DNA from: Flavobacteriales bacterium
GTDB taxonomy: Bacteria > Bacteroidota > Bacteroidia > Flavobacteriales > BACL11
Direction of reading: 5' to 3'
Length of the DNA stretch: 64,000 bases
Assembly (NCBI GenBank): GCA_002705205.1
Contig: PAHP01000005.1
Location: forward strand, 1 to 64,000
Below, in pieces: positions 40,117 through 48,916 of this stretch. Under the pieces are notes generated by a model. That model saw only the letters and a list, made by a program, of their open reading frames with translations, searched no databases and was not told where the DNA came from. The position numbers were made by a program, and so were the translations under genes. The stretch's first letter is position 1. Every line of letters begins with the position of its first letter.

Positions 40117-41448
40117 ATGCAAATACTTATTAAAAATGCACATATTGTAAATGAAGGAAGTATCTACAAATCAGATCTTTTAATTGAAAATCAGAAAATA
40201 AAGGAAATTGATGTTGAAATAATAATTGATGCAGATAAAATCATTAATGCAGAAGGCCTATACTTATTGCCTGGAGTAATTGATGATCAAGTTCATTTTA
40301 GAGAGCCAGGCCTAACACATAAAGCAAGTATCTATACAGAAAGTAAGGCAGCTGTAGCTGGAGGGATCACCTCTTTCATGGAAATGCCAAATACTAAACC
40401 TCAATCATTAACACAAAAATTATTAGAAGAGAAATATCTAATTGCCTCTGAAACATCAATTGCTAATTATTCATTCTTTATGGGGGCTAGTAATGACAAT
40501 TTAGAAGAGGTATTAAAAACAGATCCTAAAACTGTTGGAGGAATAAAAATTTTTATGGGCTCATCTACAGGAAATATGCTGGTGGACAGCAAAGATGTAT
40601 TAGAAAAAATTTTCTCTCAATCACGAATGTTAATTGCAGTGCATTGTGAAGACGAATCAATTATTAAACAAAATATTGAATCAGCTAAAAAAGAATATGG
40701 AGAGAATGTGCCTATTTCTGAACATCCAAAAATCAGAAGTGCTGAAGCTTGTTATAAATCTTCATCTCTAGCTGTAGCATTAGCAAAAAAATATAATACG
40801 CGTCTTCATGTTTTTCATCTTTCTACTGCGCAAGAAATAGAACTTTTTGATAATTCAATACCTCTCCAAGATAAAAAGATTACAGCTGAAGTTTGTATTC
40901 ATCACCTTTGGTTTGATGATAAAGATTATACAGAAAAAGGAGCTCTTATTAAATGGAATCCAGCAATAAAAACAAAAAGTGACAAAGAGGCTTTACTACA
41001 AGGGTTATTAGATGGAAATATCGATGTAATTGCTACTGATCATGCCCCACATACTTTTGAAGAGAAGTCAGACACTTACTTTAAATCGCCATCAGGAGGC
41101 CCACTTGTACAGCATGCGCTTCCTGCAATACTAGAATTTGTAAAGCAACAGAAAATGAGCTTAGAAAAAGTTGTAGAAAAAATGTGCCATAATCCTGCAA
41201 TTTGTTTTAACGTAGAAAAAAGAGGTTTTATAAGAAAAGGATATTTTGCTGATTTAGTCCTAATAGACCTAAATAATCCTTGGAAAATTAATAAAGAAAA
41301 CATTTTATATAAGTGTGGCTGGTCTCCTTTTGAAGGGGAAATATTTAATTCTAAAATTACTCATACCTTAGTGAATGGACATATTGCATATAAAAATGGT
41401 TCATTTGATGAAAGTAAAAAAGGAATGAGGCTAACCTTTGACAAATAA
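40117..41448 (+). CDS. pyrC: Dihydroorotase
   Basis: LLPGVIDDQVHFREPGLTHKASIYTESKAAVAGGITSFMEMPNT; IATDHAPHTFEEK. Confidence 0.93.
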   Translation: MQILIKNAHIVNEGSIYKSDLLIENQKIKEIDVEIIIDADKIINAEGLYLLPGVIDDQVHFREPGLTHKASIYTESKAAVAGGITSFMEMPNTKPQSLTQKLLEEKYLIASETSIANYSFFMGASNDNLEEVLKTDPKTVGGIKIFMGSSTGNMLVDSKDVLEKIFSQSRMLIAVHCEDESIIKQNIESAKKEYGENVPISEHPKIRSAEACYKSSSLAVALAKKYNTRLHVFHLSTAQEIELFDNSIPLQDKKITAEVCIHHLWFDDKDYTEKGALIKWNPAIKTKSDKEALLQGLLDGNIDVIATDHAPHTFEEKSDTYFKSPSGGPLVQHALPAILEFVKQQKMSLEKVVEKMCHNPAICFNVEKRGFIRKGYFADLVLIDLNNPWKINKENILYKCGWSPFEGEIFNSKITHTLVNGHIAYKNGSFDESKKGMRLTFDK

Positions 41449-41454
41449 AAACAT

Positions 41455-41485
41455 AAAAAAAGACAACCTAAGTTGTCTTTTTTTT
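41455..41485. terminator. Bidirectional intrinsic terminator between pyrC and the acidic lipoprotein
   Basis: AAAAAA-AGACAAC-CTAA-GTTGTCT-TTTTTTT: perfect 7-bp stem (41461-41467/41472-41478) flanked by A and T runs. Confidence 0.85.
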
Positions 41486-41503
41486 ATTCTAAATAAGCAT
41501 TAC

Positions 41504-41713
41504 TTACTCAGCTACTTCTTCAGTAGCTTCAGCTTCTTCAGTAGCTTCAGCTTCTTCAGCAGCAGCAGTGTCTTCAACTACAGCTTCTTCAACTACAGCT
41601 TCTTCAACTACAGCTTCTTCAGTTGCAGCTTCTTCAGTTGCAGTCTCTCCACCTCCACAAGCAGTGAAAGCAAACATTGCCCCAGCAACAAATAAATAAA
41701 TTAATTTCTTCAT
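41504..41713 (-). CDS. Small lipoprotein with acidic Ala/Glu/Val tandem-repeat tail
   Basis: MKKLIYLFVAGAMFAFTACGGGETATEEAATEEAVVEEAVVEEAVVEDTAAAEEAEATEEAEATEEVAE; TATATTTG (-7-like) on the minus strand at 41747-41754. Confidence 0.75.
   Translation of the reverse strand: MKKLIYLFVAGAMFAFTACGGGETATEEAATEEAVVEEAVVEEAVVEDTAAAEEAEATEEAEATEEVAE
41523..41645 (-). repeat. In-frame tandem repeats (18-bp units 41523-41558; 15-bp units ~41572-41645) in the acidic lipoprotein
   Basis: gtagcttcagcttcttca twice in tandem; cttcaactacagctt repeated, drifting to cttcagttgcagctt. Confidence 0.85.
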
Positions 41714-41790
41714 GACTTCTATTTTTGTATTGGTTAATAATTCAGGCAAATATACATAATTCCCTTATTATTTTACAATATATTTGCTTT

Positions 41791-42132
41791 ATGAAGTTAT
41801 ATTTATCAATACTATTATGTTTATTCTTAGCATGTAAAGAGCAAAAAGAAAATATACCTCAAGGAATTCTTCTCAAAAAAAATTTTGGTGTCATATTAAA
41901 AGATATCCATTTAGAAGAGGCTAAGTTTGAATTACAAAAAAACAAAGGCATGCAAAATACTAAAAATAAGCTTGAACATTCTTATAATCTAATTTACATA
42001 AAGCATCAGATATCTGAAGAAATATTTAAAAAAAATCTCAGATTTTACGCTAACAATCCAGATAAATTAGAGGAAATATATTCCACTGTTTTAGAACAGT
42101 TAACTAATGAGCAATCTAGATTAGGTCAGTAA
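41791..42132 (+). CDS. DUF4296-like small lipoprotein
   Basis: MKLYLSILLCLFLACKEQKENIPQGILLKKNFGVILKDIHLEEA; lipobox FLAC; location between pyrC and an epimerase gene. Confidence 0.65.
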   Translation: MKLYLSILLCLFLACKEQKENIPQGILLKKNFGVILKDIHLEEAKFELQKNKGMQNTKNKLEHSYNLIYIKHQISEEIFKKNLRFYANNPDKLEEIYSTVLEQLTNEQSRLGQ

Positions 42133-43120
42133 TAAACCAATCAGAATATTTTTTAATTGTACTATTTATTTCTGTAAATTTAAATCCAATTGCTTTTTCA
42201 ATTTTAGCAGAAGAAAACCTTCTATTTCTCATAGCATTATTAGCTGTTTCTTTTGTTAATAGCGGCCTTCTTCCTGAAAAAAAAGAAAGAATTGCTTCTA
42301 CCCTCCAAGCTATTTCTTTAATAAAAGGGGTAACTTTAATAGTTGCTTTTGGCCTTTTGAAATTTACAGCAATCATATCAAAGCAATCTCGGTATTTTAA
42401 ATTTGCACCATTTACAATAAATCTCTCATTATTAATGTCAGAAAACAATAGATGGAGTAATGATTCTGCAACATCATCTACATCAACATAACCTGTACTT
42501 CCGCTAGTATAATATTTTAGTCCATTATAGATTTTTTGAAAAATTTGAGAACTTCCTTTTTGCCAGTCACCGGGGCCTAAAATAACTGACGGATTTACAA
42601 TCACCGCATCCAACCCCTCAGCTACTGCTCGCCAAACCTCTTGCTCAGCATAATATTTACTGATCGCATAATTACTGTCTGACTTACTGGATTTAAAATA
42701 ACACTCTTCATCTACTATCTTTTCATTAGAATTACTGCCTAAAGTAGCAATAGAACTAATATATCCTAATTTCTTAATTTTATGTGATAATGCTACATTA
42801 ACAATATTTGCAGTTCCCTCAATATTTACTTTTTTTAAAAGGTCAAGATCAGAAGGTGCAAAAGAAACCAAACCAGCACAATGCAAAATCATGTCACAAT
42901 CTTTGACCCCAAGCTCCAATGATGGAATGTCATTTATATCTCCAACAACCCAATTTATTTGAGCAAATAAATCAGCTGAATTATAGTATGTAAAAATACG
43001 TTTACAGACTTCTAAAGATGAAGATGCTCTTTTTAGCGCCTTAAATTCTTTCCCCTGTTGACATAATTTTAGCAAAATATATGATCCTACCAATCCACTC
43101 CCTCCTGTAACAAATATCAT
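42116..43120 (-). CDS. NAD-dependent epimerase/dehydratase (extended SDR)
   Basis: MIFVTGGSGLVGSYILLKLCQQG; YAISKYYAEQEVW. Start set at 43120 because a TATCTTTG box (43125-43132) lies just upstream. Confidence 0.85.
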   Translation of the reverse strand: MIFVTGGSGLVGSYILLKLCQQGKEFKALKRASSSLEVCKRIFTYYNSADLFAQINWVVGDINDIPSLELGVKDCDMILHCAGLVSFAPSDLDLLKKVNIEGTANIVNVALSHKIKKLGYISSIATLGSNSNEKIVDEECYFKSSKSDSNYAISKYYAEQEVWRAVAEGLDAVIVNPSVILGPGDWQKGSSQIFQKIYNGLKYYTSGSTGYVDVDDVAESLLHLLFSDINNERFIVNGANLKYRDCFDMIAVNFKRPKATIKVTPFIKEIAWRVEAILSFFSGRRPLLTKETANNAMRNRRFSSAKIEKAIGFKFTEINSTIKKYSDWFITDLI

Positions 43121-43217
43121 AACACAAAGATACATTTAGTTAGTAGTTATCACTTATATGCAAACAGCTTTTAGCATATAAATCTAATAATTTTTCTATT
43201 TTTGAAAAAAATAAGCA

Positions 43218-44486
43218 ATGAACTTTGTAGAAGAATTAAGATGGAGAGGAATGATACACGATATCATGCCAGGAACTGAGGAGCAATTTGCAAAAGAAAT
43301 GACTTCTGCTTATATTGGTTTTGACCCTACATCTAACTCGCTTCATATTGGTAGTTTAGTACAGATTATGATATTAGTGCACTTACAAAAATCAGGGCAC
43401 AAACCTTTTGCTTTAATTGGAGGTGCGACAGGAATGGTTGGCGACCCTTCAGGAAAAAATAAAGAAAGAAACCTCCTAGATGAAAAAATATTACATGATA
43501 ATCTTGATTCTGTACAGAAACAATTAGAGAAATTCCTTGATTTTGATTGTGGTGAGAATTCTGCTGAAGTTGTAAATAACCACGATTGGATTAAACAAAT
43601 TACATTTTTAAATTTTATTAGAGATGTTGGGAAGCATATCTCAATTAATTATATGTTAGCTAAAGATTCGGTCAAATCACGATTAGATACGGGAATGAGT
43701 TTTACCGAATTCTCATATCAATTAGTACAAGGATATGATTTTTACTGGCTTTGGAAGAACAAAAATTGCAAAGTGCAATTGGGAGGATCTGATCAGTGGG
43801 GAAATATTGTAACTGGAACAGAACTTATTAGACGTAAAGGAGAAGGGCAAGCATTTGCAGTTACCACTCCTCTTATTAAAAAAGCAGATGGTGGCAAGTT
43901 TGGAAAAACAGAAAGCGGAAATATTTGGCTTGATAAAACAAAAACTTCTTGCTATAAATTTTACCAATTCTGGCTAAATTCTTCTGATGAAGATGCTAAA
44001 AATTACATAAAGATTTTCACCCTTAAAAATCAAGAAGAAATTGCTAAGCTTACCTCAAAACATGAATCAGAGCCTCATTTAAGAATATTACAGAAAGAAA
44101 TTGCTAAAGAAGTAACTATACGTGTACATAGTAAAGAAGATTTAGAAATGGCAATAAAAGCATCTTCTATACTATTTGGGAAATCAACTTCTAAAGATTT
44201 AAAAAGCTTAGATGAAAATACTTTCCTATCTGTATTTGAAGGAGTACCTCAGTTTCAAATAACTAAAGCAGATCTAAGATCAGGAATTTTAGATTTTCTT
44301 GCCGAAAAAACAAAAATCTTTGCAAGTAAAGGCGATGCAAGAAGAATGATTAAATCTAACGCTGTAAGTATTAATAAAGATAAGATTACAGAAAATTTTG
44401 AATTATCAGAAAATGATTTACTAAACGGAAAATATATTTTAGCACAAAAAGGTAAAAAGAACTATTTTCTGATTATTGTTTCTTAA
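43218..44486 (+). CDS. tyrS: Tyrosyl-tRNA synthetase
   Basis: [72 protein letters not shown]-terminal S4 domain. Confidence 0.96.
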   Translation: MNFVEELRWRGMIHDIMPGTEEQFAKEMTSAYIGFDPTSNSLHIGSLVQIMILVHLQKSGHKPFALIGGATGMVGDPSGKNKERNLLDEKILHDNLDSVQKQLEKFLDFDCGENSAEVVNNHDWIKQITFLNFIRDVGKHISINYMLAKDSVKSRLDTGMSFTEFSYQLVQGYDFYWLWKNKNCKVQLGGSDQWGNIVTGTELIRRKGEGQAFAVTTPLIKKADGGKFGKTESGNIWLDKTKTSCYKFYQFWLNSSDEDAKNYIKIFTLKNQEEIAKLTSKHESEPHLRILQKEIAKEVTIRVHSKEDLEMAIKASSILFGKSTSKDLKSLDENTFLSVFEGVPQFQITKADLRSGILDFLAEKTKIFASKGDARRMIKSNAVSINKDKITENFELSENDLLNGKYILAQKGKKNYFLIIVS

Positions 44487-44943
44487 TTTTCCTCAAGGCT
44501 TTCTCCATTTCTTTATATCTCTGACTGCCAAAAATAATAGTTCGTCCATTTGACAGGAAGATTTTTAATCCTTTATTCCCACTTACAGTATATGACTTTC
44601 CTTGAAATCCATATTTTATTCCCCATCCCCCTTGATCAAAAGGGCTGTATTGGACAGTCTCTATGTTTTTGATTTGCTTTGCTTTTATCATATAAACTTT
44701 GAGATGAAATGGAAAAAATTGATAATACAGTCCCTCTGGATTTATTTTTATTCTTAATTCCAAAAGAAAAAATAAGAGGAGTATTAATAATATCATTAAC
44801 ACATAATTATAGCCTACAGGGTTATTATCAAAGAAGATCATAGGTGTAATTAGAGAAAATAATAAAATAAGCCACAGCCACCATTGTCTAAACTTTTGAT
44901 TTTCTTCAAATAAATAATGCATCACTTCATTATTTTTTTGCAT
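44473..44943 (-). CDS. Two-TM membrane protein of unknown function (PH-like C-terminus?)
   Basis: 156 aa with two hydrophobic segments; no recognised family motif. Confidence 0.6.
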   Translation of the reverse strand: MQKNNEVMHYLFEENQKFRQWWLWLILLFSLITPMIFFDNNPVGYNYVLMILLILLLFFLLELRIKINPEGLYYQFFPFHLKVYMIKAKQIKNIETVQYSPFDQGGWGIKYGFQGKSYTVSGNKGLKIFLSNGRTIIFGSQRYKEMEKALRKIKKQ

Positions 44944-46328
44944 TAATAATATTTTACATAATTTGCAAAAAAGTGAGGAATTGTTTGGATCCCTTTTAAG
45001 TAGTTGAAGATCCCATAATGCTCATTTGGAGAATGGATTGCATCCGAATCTAATCCAAAACCAAGTAAGATAGATTTAACTTCTAATTCTTTCTCAAAAA
45101 GCGCTACAATAGGAATACTGCCTCCACTTCTAACAGGAACAGGTTTTTTTCCATAAGTAGTTTCCATAGCTTTGCTTGCTGCCAAATATGCAGGAATATC
45201 AGTTGGAGAAACATAAGGCTCTCCTCCATGATGAGGTCTTACCTTAACTCTTACTGAATCTGGAGCAATGCTCTTAAAATAGTTAGTAAATTTCTTTGTG
45301 ATTTCTTCATCTGATTGATTAGGGACTAATCTCATAGAGATTTTTGCAAATGCTTTAGATGCAATAACTGTCTTAGCTCCTTCTCCAGTATATCCTCCCC
45401 ATATACCATTAACATCTAAAGTTGGTCTTATTCCTGTCCTTTCCATTGTTGTAAAACCTTCTTCTCCATGAATATCTGAAAGATCAAGCTCTTTTTTATA
45501 TTGATCTAAAGAGAAAGGAGCTCTTGCAATATCAGCTCTTTCATCTTCTGATAAATCTAGAACATCATCATAAAATCCAGGAATAGTAATGCGATTATCT
45601 TTATCTTTCATGCTTGCAATCATTTCACACAAAATATTAATAGGATTTGCAACTGCACCTCCATACAGCCCGGAATGTAAATCCCGATTAGGACCTGTAA
45701 CTTCTACCTCAAGATAACTCAACCCTTTAAGTCCTGTAGTAATAGATGGCGTATCATTTGAAATAACTCCAGTATCTGAAATTAAAATAGTGTCCGATTT
45801 TAGTCTCTCTTTATTTTCTTTTACAAAAACTCCTAAGTTTTCTGATCCAACCTCTTCCTCTCCCTCAATCATAAATTTCACATTGCATGATAAGGTCCCA
45901 GTATTCATCATAGTTTCAAAAGCCTTTACATGAGAATAAAACTGCCCCTTATCATCACATGCCCCTCTGGCAAAAATTGCTCCATCAGGATGTTTATCTG
46001 TTTTTTTAATAACTGGTTCGAAAGGCCCACTATCCCATAATTCCAAAGGATCTGCAGGCTGAACATCATAGTGTCCATAAATTAATACTGTTGGCAAACT
46101 AGAATCAATAATCTTTTCTGCATAAACAATTGGATGTCCTGCAGTTTTACAAACCTCTACATTATCTGCCCCTGCATCAGTTAATGATTTTGCAACTGCA
46201 TTAGCACAATTTGCTACTTCTTTAGTATATTCTGGATCTGCAGAAATAGAAGGAATTCTTAATAGTTCTATGAGTTCAGCAATAAACCTCTCTTTGTTTT
46301 CACTTATGTATTTGTTAATATGTTCCAT
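44943..46328 (-). CDS. M20 family dipeptidase/metallopeptidase
   Basis: PTVLIYGHYDVQPADPLELWDSGPFEP; GACDDKGQFYSHVKAFE; EGEEEVGSENL. Confidence 0.92.
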   Translation of the reverse strand: MEHINKYISENKERFIAELIELLRIPSISADPEYTKEVANCANAVAKSLTDAGADNVEVCKTAGHPIVYAEKIIDSSLPTVLIYGHYDVQPADPLELWDSGPFEPVIKKTDKHPDGAIFARGACDDKGQFYSHVKAFETMMNTGTLSCNVKFMIEGEEEVGSENLGVFVKENKERLKSDTILISDTGVISNDTPSITTGLKGLSYLEVEVTGPNRDLHSGLYGGAVANPINILCEMIASMKDKDNRITIPGFYDDVLDLSEDERADIARAPFSLDQYKKELDLSDIHGEEGFTTMERTGIRPTLDVNGIWGGYTGEGAKTVIASKAFAKISMRLVPNQSDEEITKKFTNYFKSIAPDSVRVKVRPHHGGEPYVSPTDIPAYLAASKAMETTYGKKPVPVRSGGSIPIVALFEKELEVKSILLGFGLDSDAIHSPNEHYGIFNYLKGIQTIPHFFANYVKYY

Positions 46329-46332
46329 TTTA

Positions 46333-47850
46333 TTATCTTATTAATATCTTCCCAGTCATTTCTTCTGGGACTTCTAATTCCATTATTTTTAATATTGTAG
46401 GAGCAATATCTCCTAACTTTCCATTTTCAATCTTTTCAAAGCCTGTATTAATTGCAAAACAAGGGACAGGATTAATACTATGTGCAGTATTTGGTGACCC
46501 ATCAGCATTTATTGCAAAATCAGCATTCCCATGATCTGAAATAATAAGAAGTGCATAGTTATTTTTCTTTCCTGATTCAACCACCGTTTTGACACATTTA
46601 TCTACTGCTTCCACTGCGTTGATTATTGCATTATAATCTCCAGTATGCCCAACCATATCAGCATTTGCAAAATTTAGGCATATAAAATCTGCTTCCCTTT
46701 TTTCTAATTCTGACACAATATTTGAAGTAACTTCTAGTGCACTCATCTCAGGCTGTAAATCATAAGTTCTAACTTTTGGGGAATTTACCATTAAGCGCTT
46801 TTCACCAATAAATTCTTTTTCCCTTCCTCCTGAAAAGAAAAAAGTAACATGAGGATATTTTTCTGTTTCAGCAATTCGAATTTGATTTTTACTATTCTGC
46901 TCCAAAACCTCTCCTAAAGTATTTTTAATATTTTCCTTATCGTAAATTACATGTATATTTTTAAAATCTTCATCATAATTTGTAAGGGTAGTATAATGTA
47001 AATCCAACGTCTTCATTTCGAATTCTAGCATGTCTTTCTGCGTCAATACTACGGTAATTTCTCTGCATCTATCGGTTCTGAAATTAAAACAGATCACGGC
47101 ATCACCTTCTTTTATTTTCGTAATTGGCTTATCGTTTTCATCAACTGAAATGATTGGCTTGATAAACTCATCTGTTACTCCATTATTATAAGATTTTTGA
47201 ATAGATTCAGATAGATTCTTAGATTTTTCTCCCTCACCATTTACCATCAAATTAAAAGCTAATTTTATCCTTTCCCATCTTTTATCTCTGTCCATTGCAT
47301 AATACCTGCCACAAACAGAAGCAATTTTTGCTCCAAATAAATTTCTCTCTAAATCTTTAATAAAATCTTTTCCACTTTTAGGGTCACAGTCTCTTCCATC
47401 TGTAAAGGCATGGATAAAAACATCTTTAACTCCAGCTTTATTTGCAAGTTCACATAATTTATAAAGATGATTTTGATGAGAATGAATTCCACCATCAGAA
47501 ACTAAGCCAATTAAATGAAGGGGCTTATTCTTTTCTTTTGCATAAATAAAAGATTTTTTTAAATTTTCCATATCTGCGATAGAATTATCATCACAAGCAA
47601 TATTAATCTTTTGTAAATCCTGATAGACAATTCTACCAGCACCAATATTAAGATGGCCTACTTCTGAATTTCCCATTTGCTCTTTAGGAAGCCCAACATC
47701 CTCTCCTGCTGTTAATAGTTCGCAATTAGGGTATTTATTATATAATGAATCGACAAAAGGAGTTCTGGCATTGTGTATGGCATCTGATTTTGTTTTATTG
47801 CCATGCCCCCAACCATCTAAAATAATAAGTACTGTTTTTTTACCCGCCAT
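46333..47850 (-). CDS. gpmI: 2,3-bisphosphoglycerate-independent phosphoglycerate mutase
   Basis: VLIILDGWGHG; EQMGNSEVGHLNIGAGRIVYQDL; FTDGRDCDPKSG; NADMVGHTGDYNAII. Confidence 0.96.
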   Translation of the reverse strand: MAGKKTVLIILDGWGHGNKTKSDAIHNARTPFVDSLYNKYPNCELLTAGEDVGLPKEQMGNSEVGHLNIGAGRIVYQDLQKINIACDDNSIADMENLKKSFIYAKEKNKPLHLIGLVSDGGIHSHQNHLYKLCELANKAGVKDVFIHAFTDGRDCDPKSGKDFIKDLERNLFGAKIASVCGRYYAMDRDKRWERIKLAFNLMVNGEGEKSKNLSESIQKSYNNGVTDEFIKPIISVDENDKPITKIKEGDAVICFNFRTDRCREITVVLTQKDMLEFEMKTLDLHYTTLTNYDEDFKNIHVIYDKENIKNTLGEVLEQNSKNQIRIAETEKYPHVTFFFSGGREKEFIGEKRLMVNSPKVRTYDLQPEMSALEVTSNIVSELEKREADFICLNFANADMVGHTGDYNAIINAVEAVDKCVKTVVESGKKNNYALLIISDHGNADFAINADGSPNTAHSINPVPCFAINTGFEKIENGKLGDIAPTILKIMELEVPEEMTGKILIR

Positions 47851-47857
47851 AGACGGA

Positions 47858-47865
47858 CAAAGATA
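47858..47865 (-). promoter_or_regulatory. Putative -7 element TATCTTTG directly upstream of gpmI
   Basis: Minus strand TATCTTTG, 7 nt before the gpmI ATG. Confidence 0.55.
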
Positions 47866-47883
47866 GAAAAAGTAGAGGCTTAA

Positions 47884-48624
47884 TTAGTTAGAAATAGCAC
47901 GGAAAAAACTAGAGCGCATCTGCTGATAAATTGCATTGTATTTTCCTAAGCGCTCAGGATGAAATTGGACCGCAATCATAAATGGATGAACAGAACTATT
48001 CATAACTACAGCCTCAGGCAAGCCATCATATGAACGTGCAATAATCCGTAAATCCTTAGAAATATCTTTAAGTCCTTGATGATGCCAAGAATTAACCATA
48101 AAATCATCTTTCCCATCTGGAAAAATCAAAGAAGATGTATCACAAAGTACAATCTCATGCATTACCTCTCCTTTATTACGATGAATAACTCCAGTTCCTA
48201 GCTGTGTTGGGATATCTCCATAAAGCGTTCCTCCCATTGCAACATTCATCATTTGCATCCCTCGGCAAACCCCTATAAGTGGTAATTTATTATTAAATGC
48301 AAAATCAAATAACTTTCTCTCTAATGTATCTCTTCTAAAATTAATTTTACCGCACAGCTTAATATTACTTGTATCATTATATTCAAGTGGATTTATATCT
48401 TCTCCCCCAGTTAAGATAATCCCATCTGCTAAGTCTAATATGCTATCGGTATTCTTAATAGTATAGGCGTCTAAAATAATTACATCTTCAGCTTCTATCC
48501 ATTTTATATAATTTAAAGATGCTTTAGATAAAATTATTGTTGTTTTTTTTGGCTCTTCTTGGCATGAAGATAGAATAGTCAAGAAAAGTGATACAGCTAA
48601 AAATACATAAATTATTTTTTGCAT
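47884..48624 (-). CDS. Gamma-glutamyl-gamma-aminobutyrate hydrolase family (peptidase C26), predicted lipoprotein
   Basis: Lipobox ILSSC; DGIILTGGEDINPLEY; LPLIGVCRGMQMMNVAMGGTLYGDIP; VQFHPER. Confidence 0.85.
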   Translation of the reverse strand: MQKIIYVFLAVSLFLTILSSCQEEPKKTTIILSKASLNYIKWIEAEDVIILDAYTIKNTDSILDLADGIILTGGEDINPLEYNDTSNIKLCGKINFRRDTLERKLFDFAFNNKLPLIGVCRGMQMMNVAMGGTLYGDIPTQLGTGVIHRNKGEVMHEIVLCDTSSLIFPDGKDDFMVNSWHHQGLKDISKDLRIIARSYDGLPEAVVMNSSVHPFMIAVQFHPERLGKYNAIYQQMRSSFFRAISN

Positions 48625-48745
48625 AATACTATTTTTAAAAACAAACTTAAGATTTATTTACTTAAAAGAAGATATCTTTTTAAGATTTATCCTATTCAAC
48701 ATGTAAATATAGACCGCACATCTTATATCTGCTAATTATTATGTT

Positions 48746-48800
48746 TTTTATTGCAAAAAAGTGCATTTTATTGCAAAAAAGTGCATTTTATTGCAAAAAA
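48746..48800. repeat. 20-bp direct repeat TTTTATTGCAAAAAAGTGCA, 2.75 copies
   Basis: Exact copies at 48746-48765 and 48766-48785; third partial copy 48786-48800. Confidence 0.95.
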
Positions 48801-48881
48801 ATATCATATTTATCCCTTTTTGTATTCTTGTTAAATCACGAAATACACTTATATGCATTTTTACTAAATAATAAAAATCCA

Positions 48882-48906
48882 TAAAATGCACTTTTTTGCA
48901 ATAAAA
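48882..48906. repeat. 25-bp exact inverted copy of the 48746 repeat, directly 3' of kmo
   Basis: TAAAATGCACTTTTTTGCAATAAAA is the exact reverse complement of TTTTATTGCAAAAAAGTGCATTTTA. Confidence 0.95.
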
Positions 48907-48916
48907 TGTAATAAAA

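Noticed and set aside
41438-41695. Plus-strand ORF rich in Ser/Phe (SSFSFFSSFSFFSSSSVFNYSFF...)
   Set aside because: Antisense reading of the acidic Ala/Glu tandem repeat; the minus-strand lipoprotein has the signal peptide and promoter.
48746-48906. CRISPR array
   Set aside because: The repeats are directly adjacent with no unique spacers between them, and one copy is inverted; no cas genes nearby.
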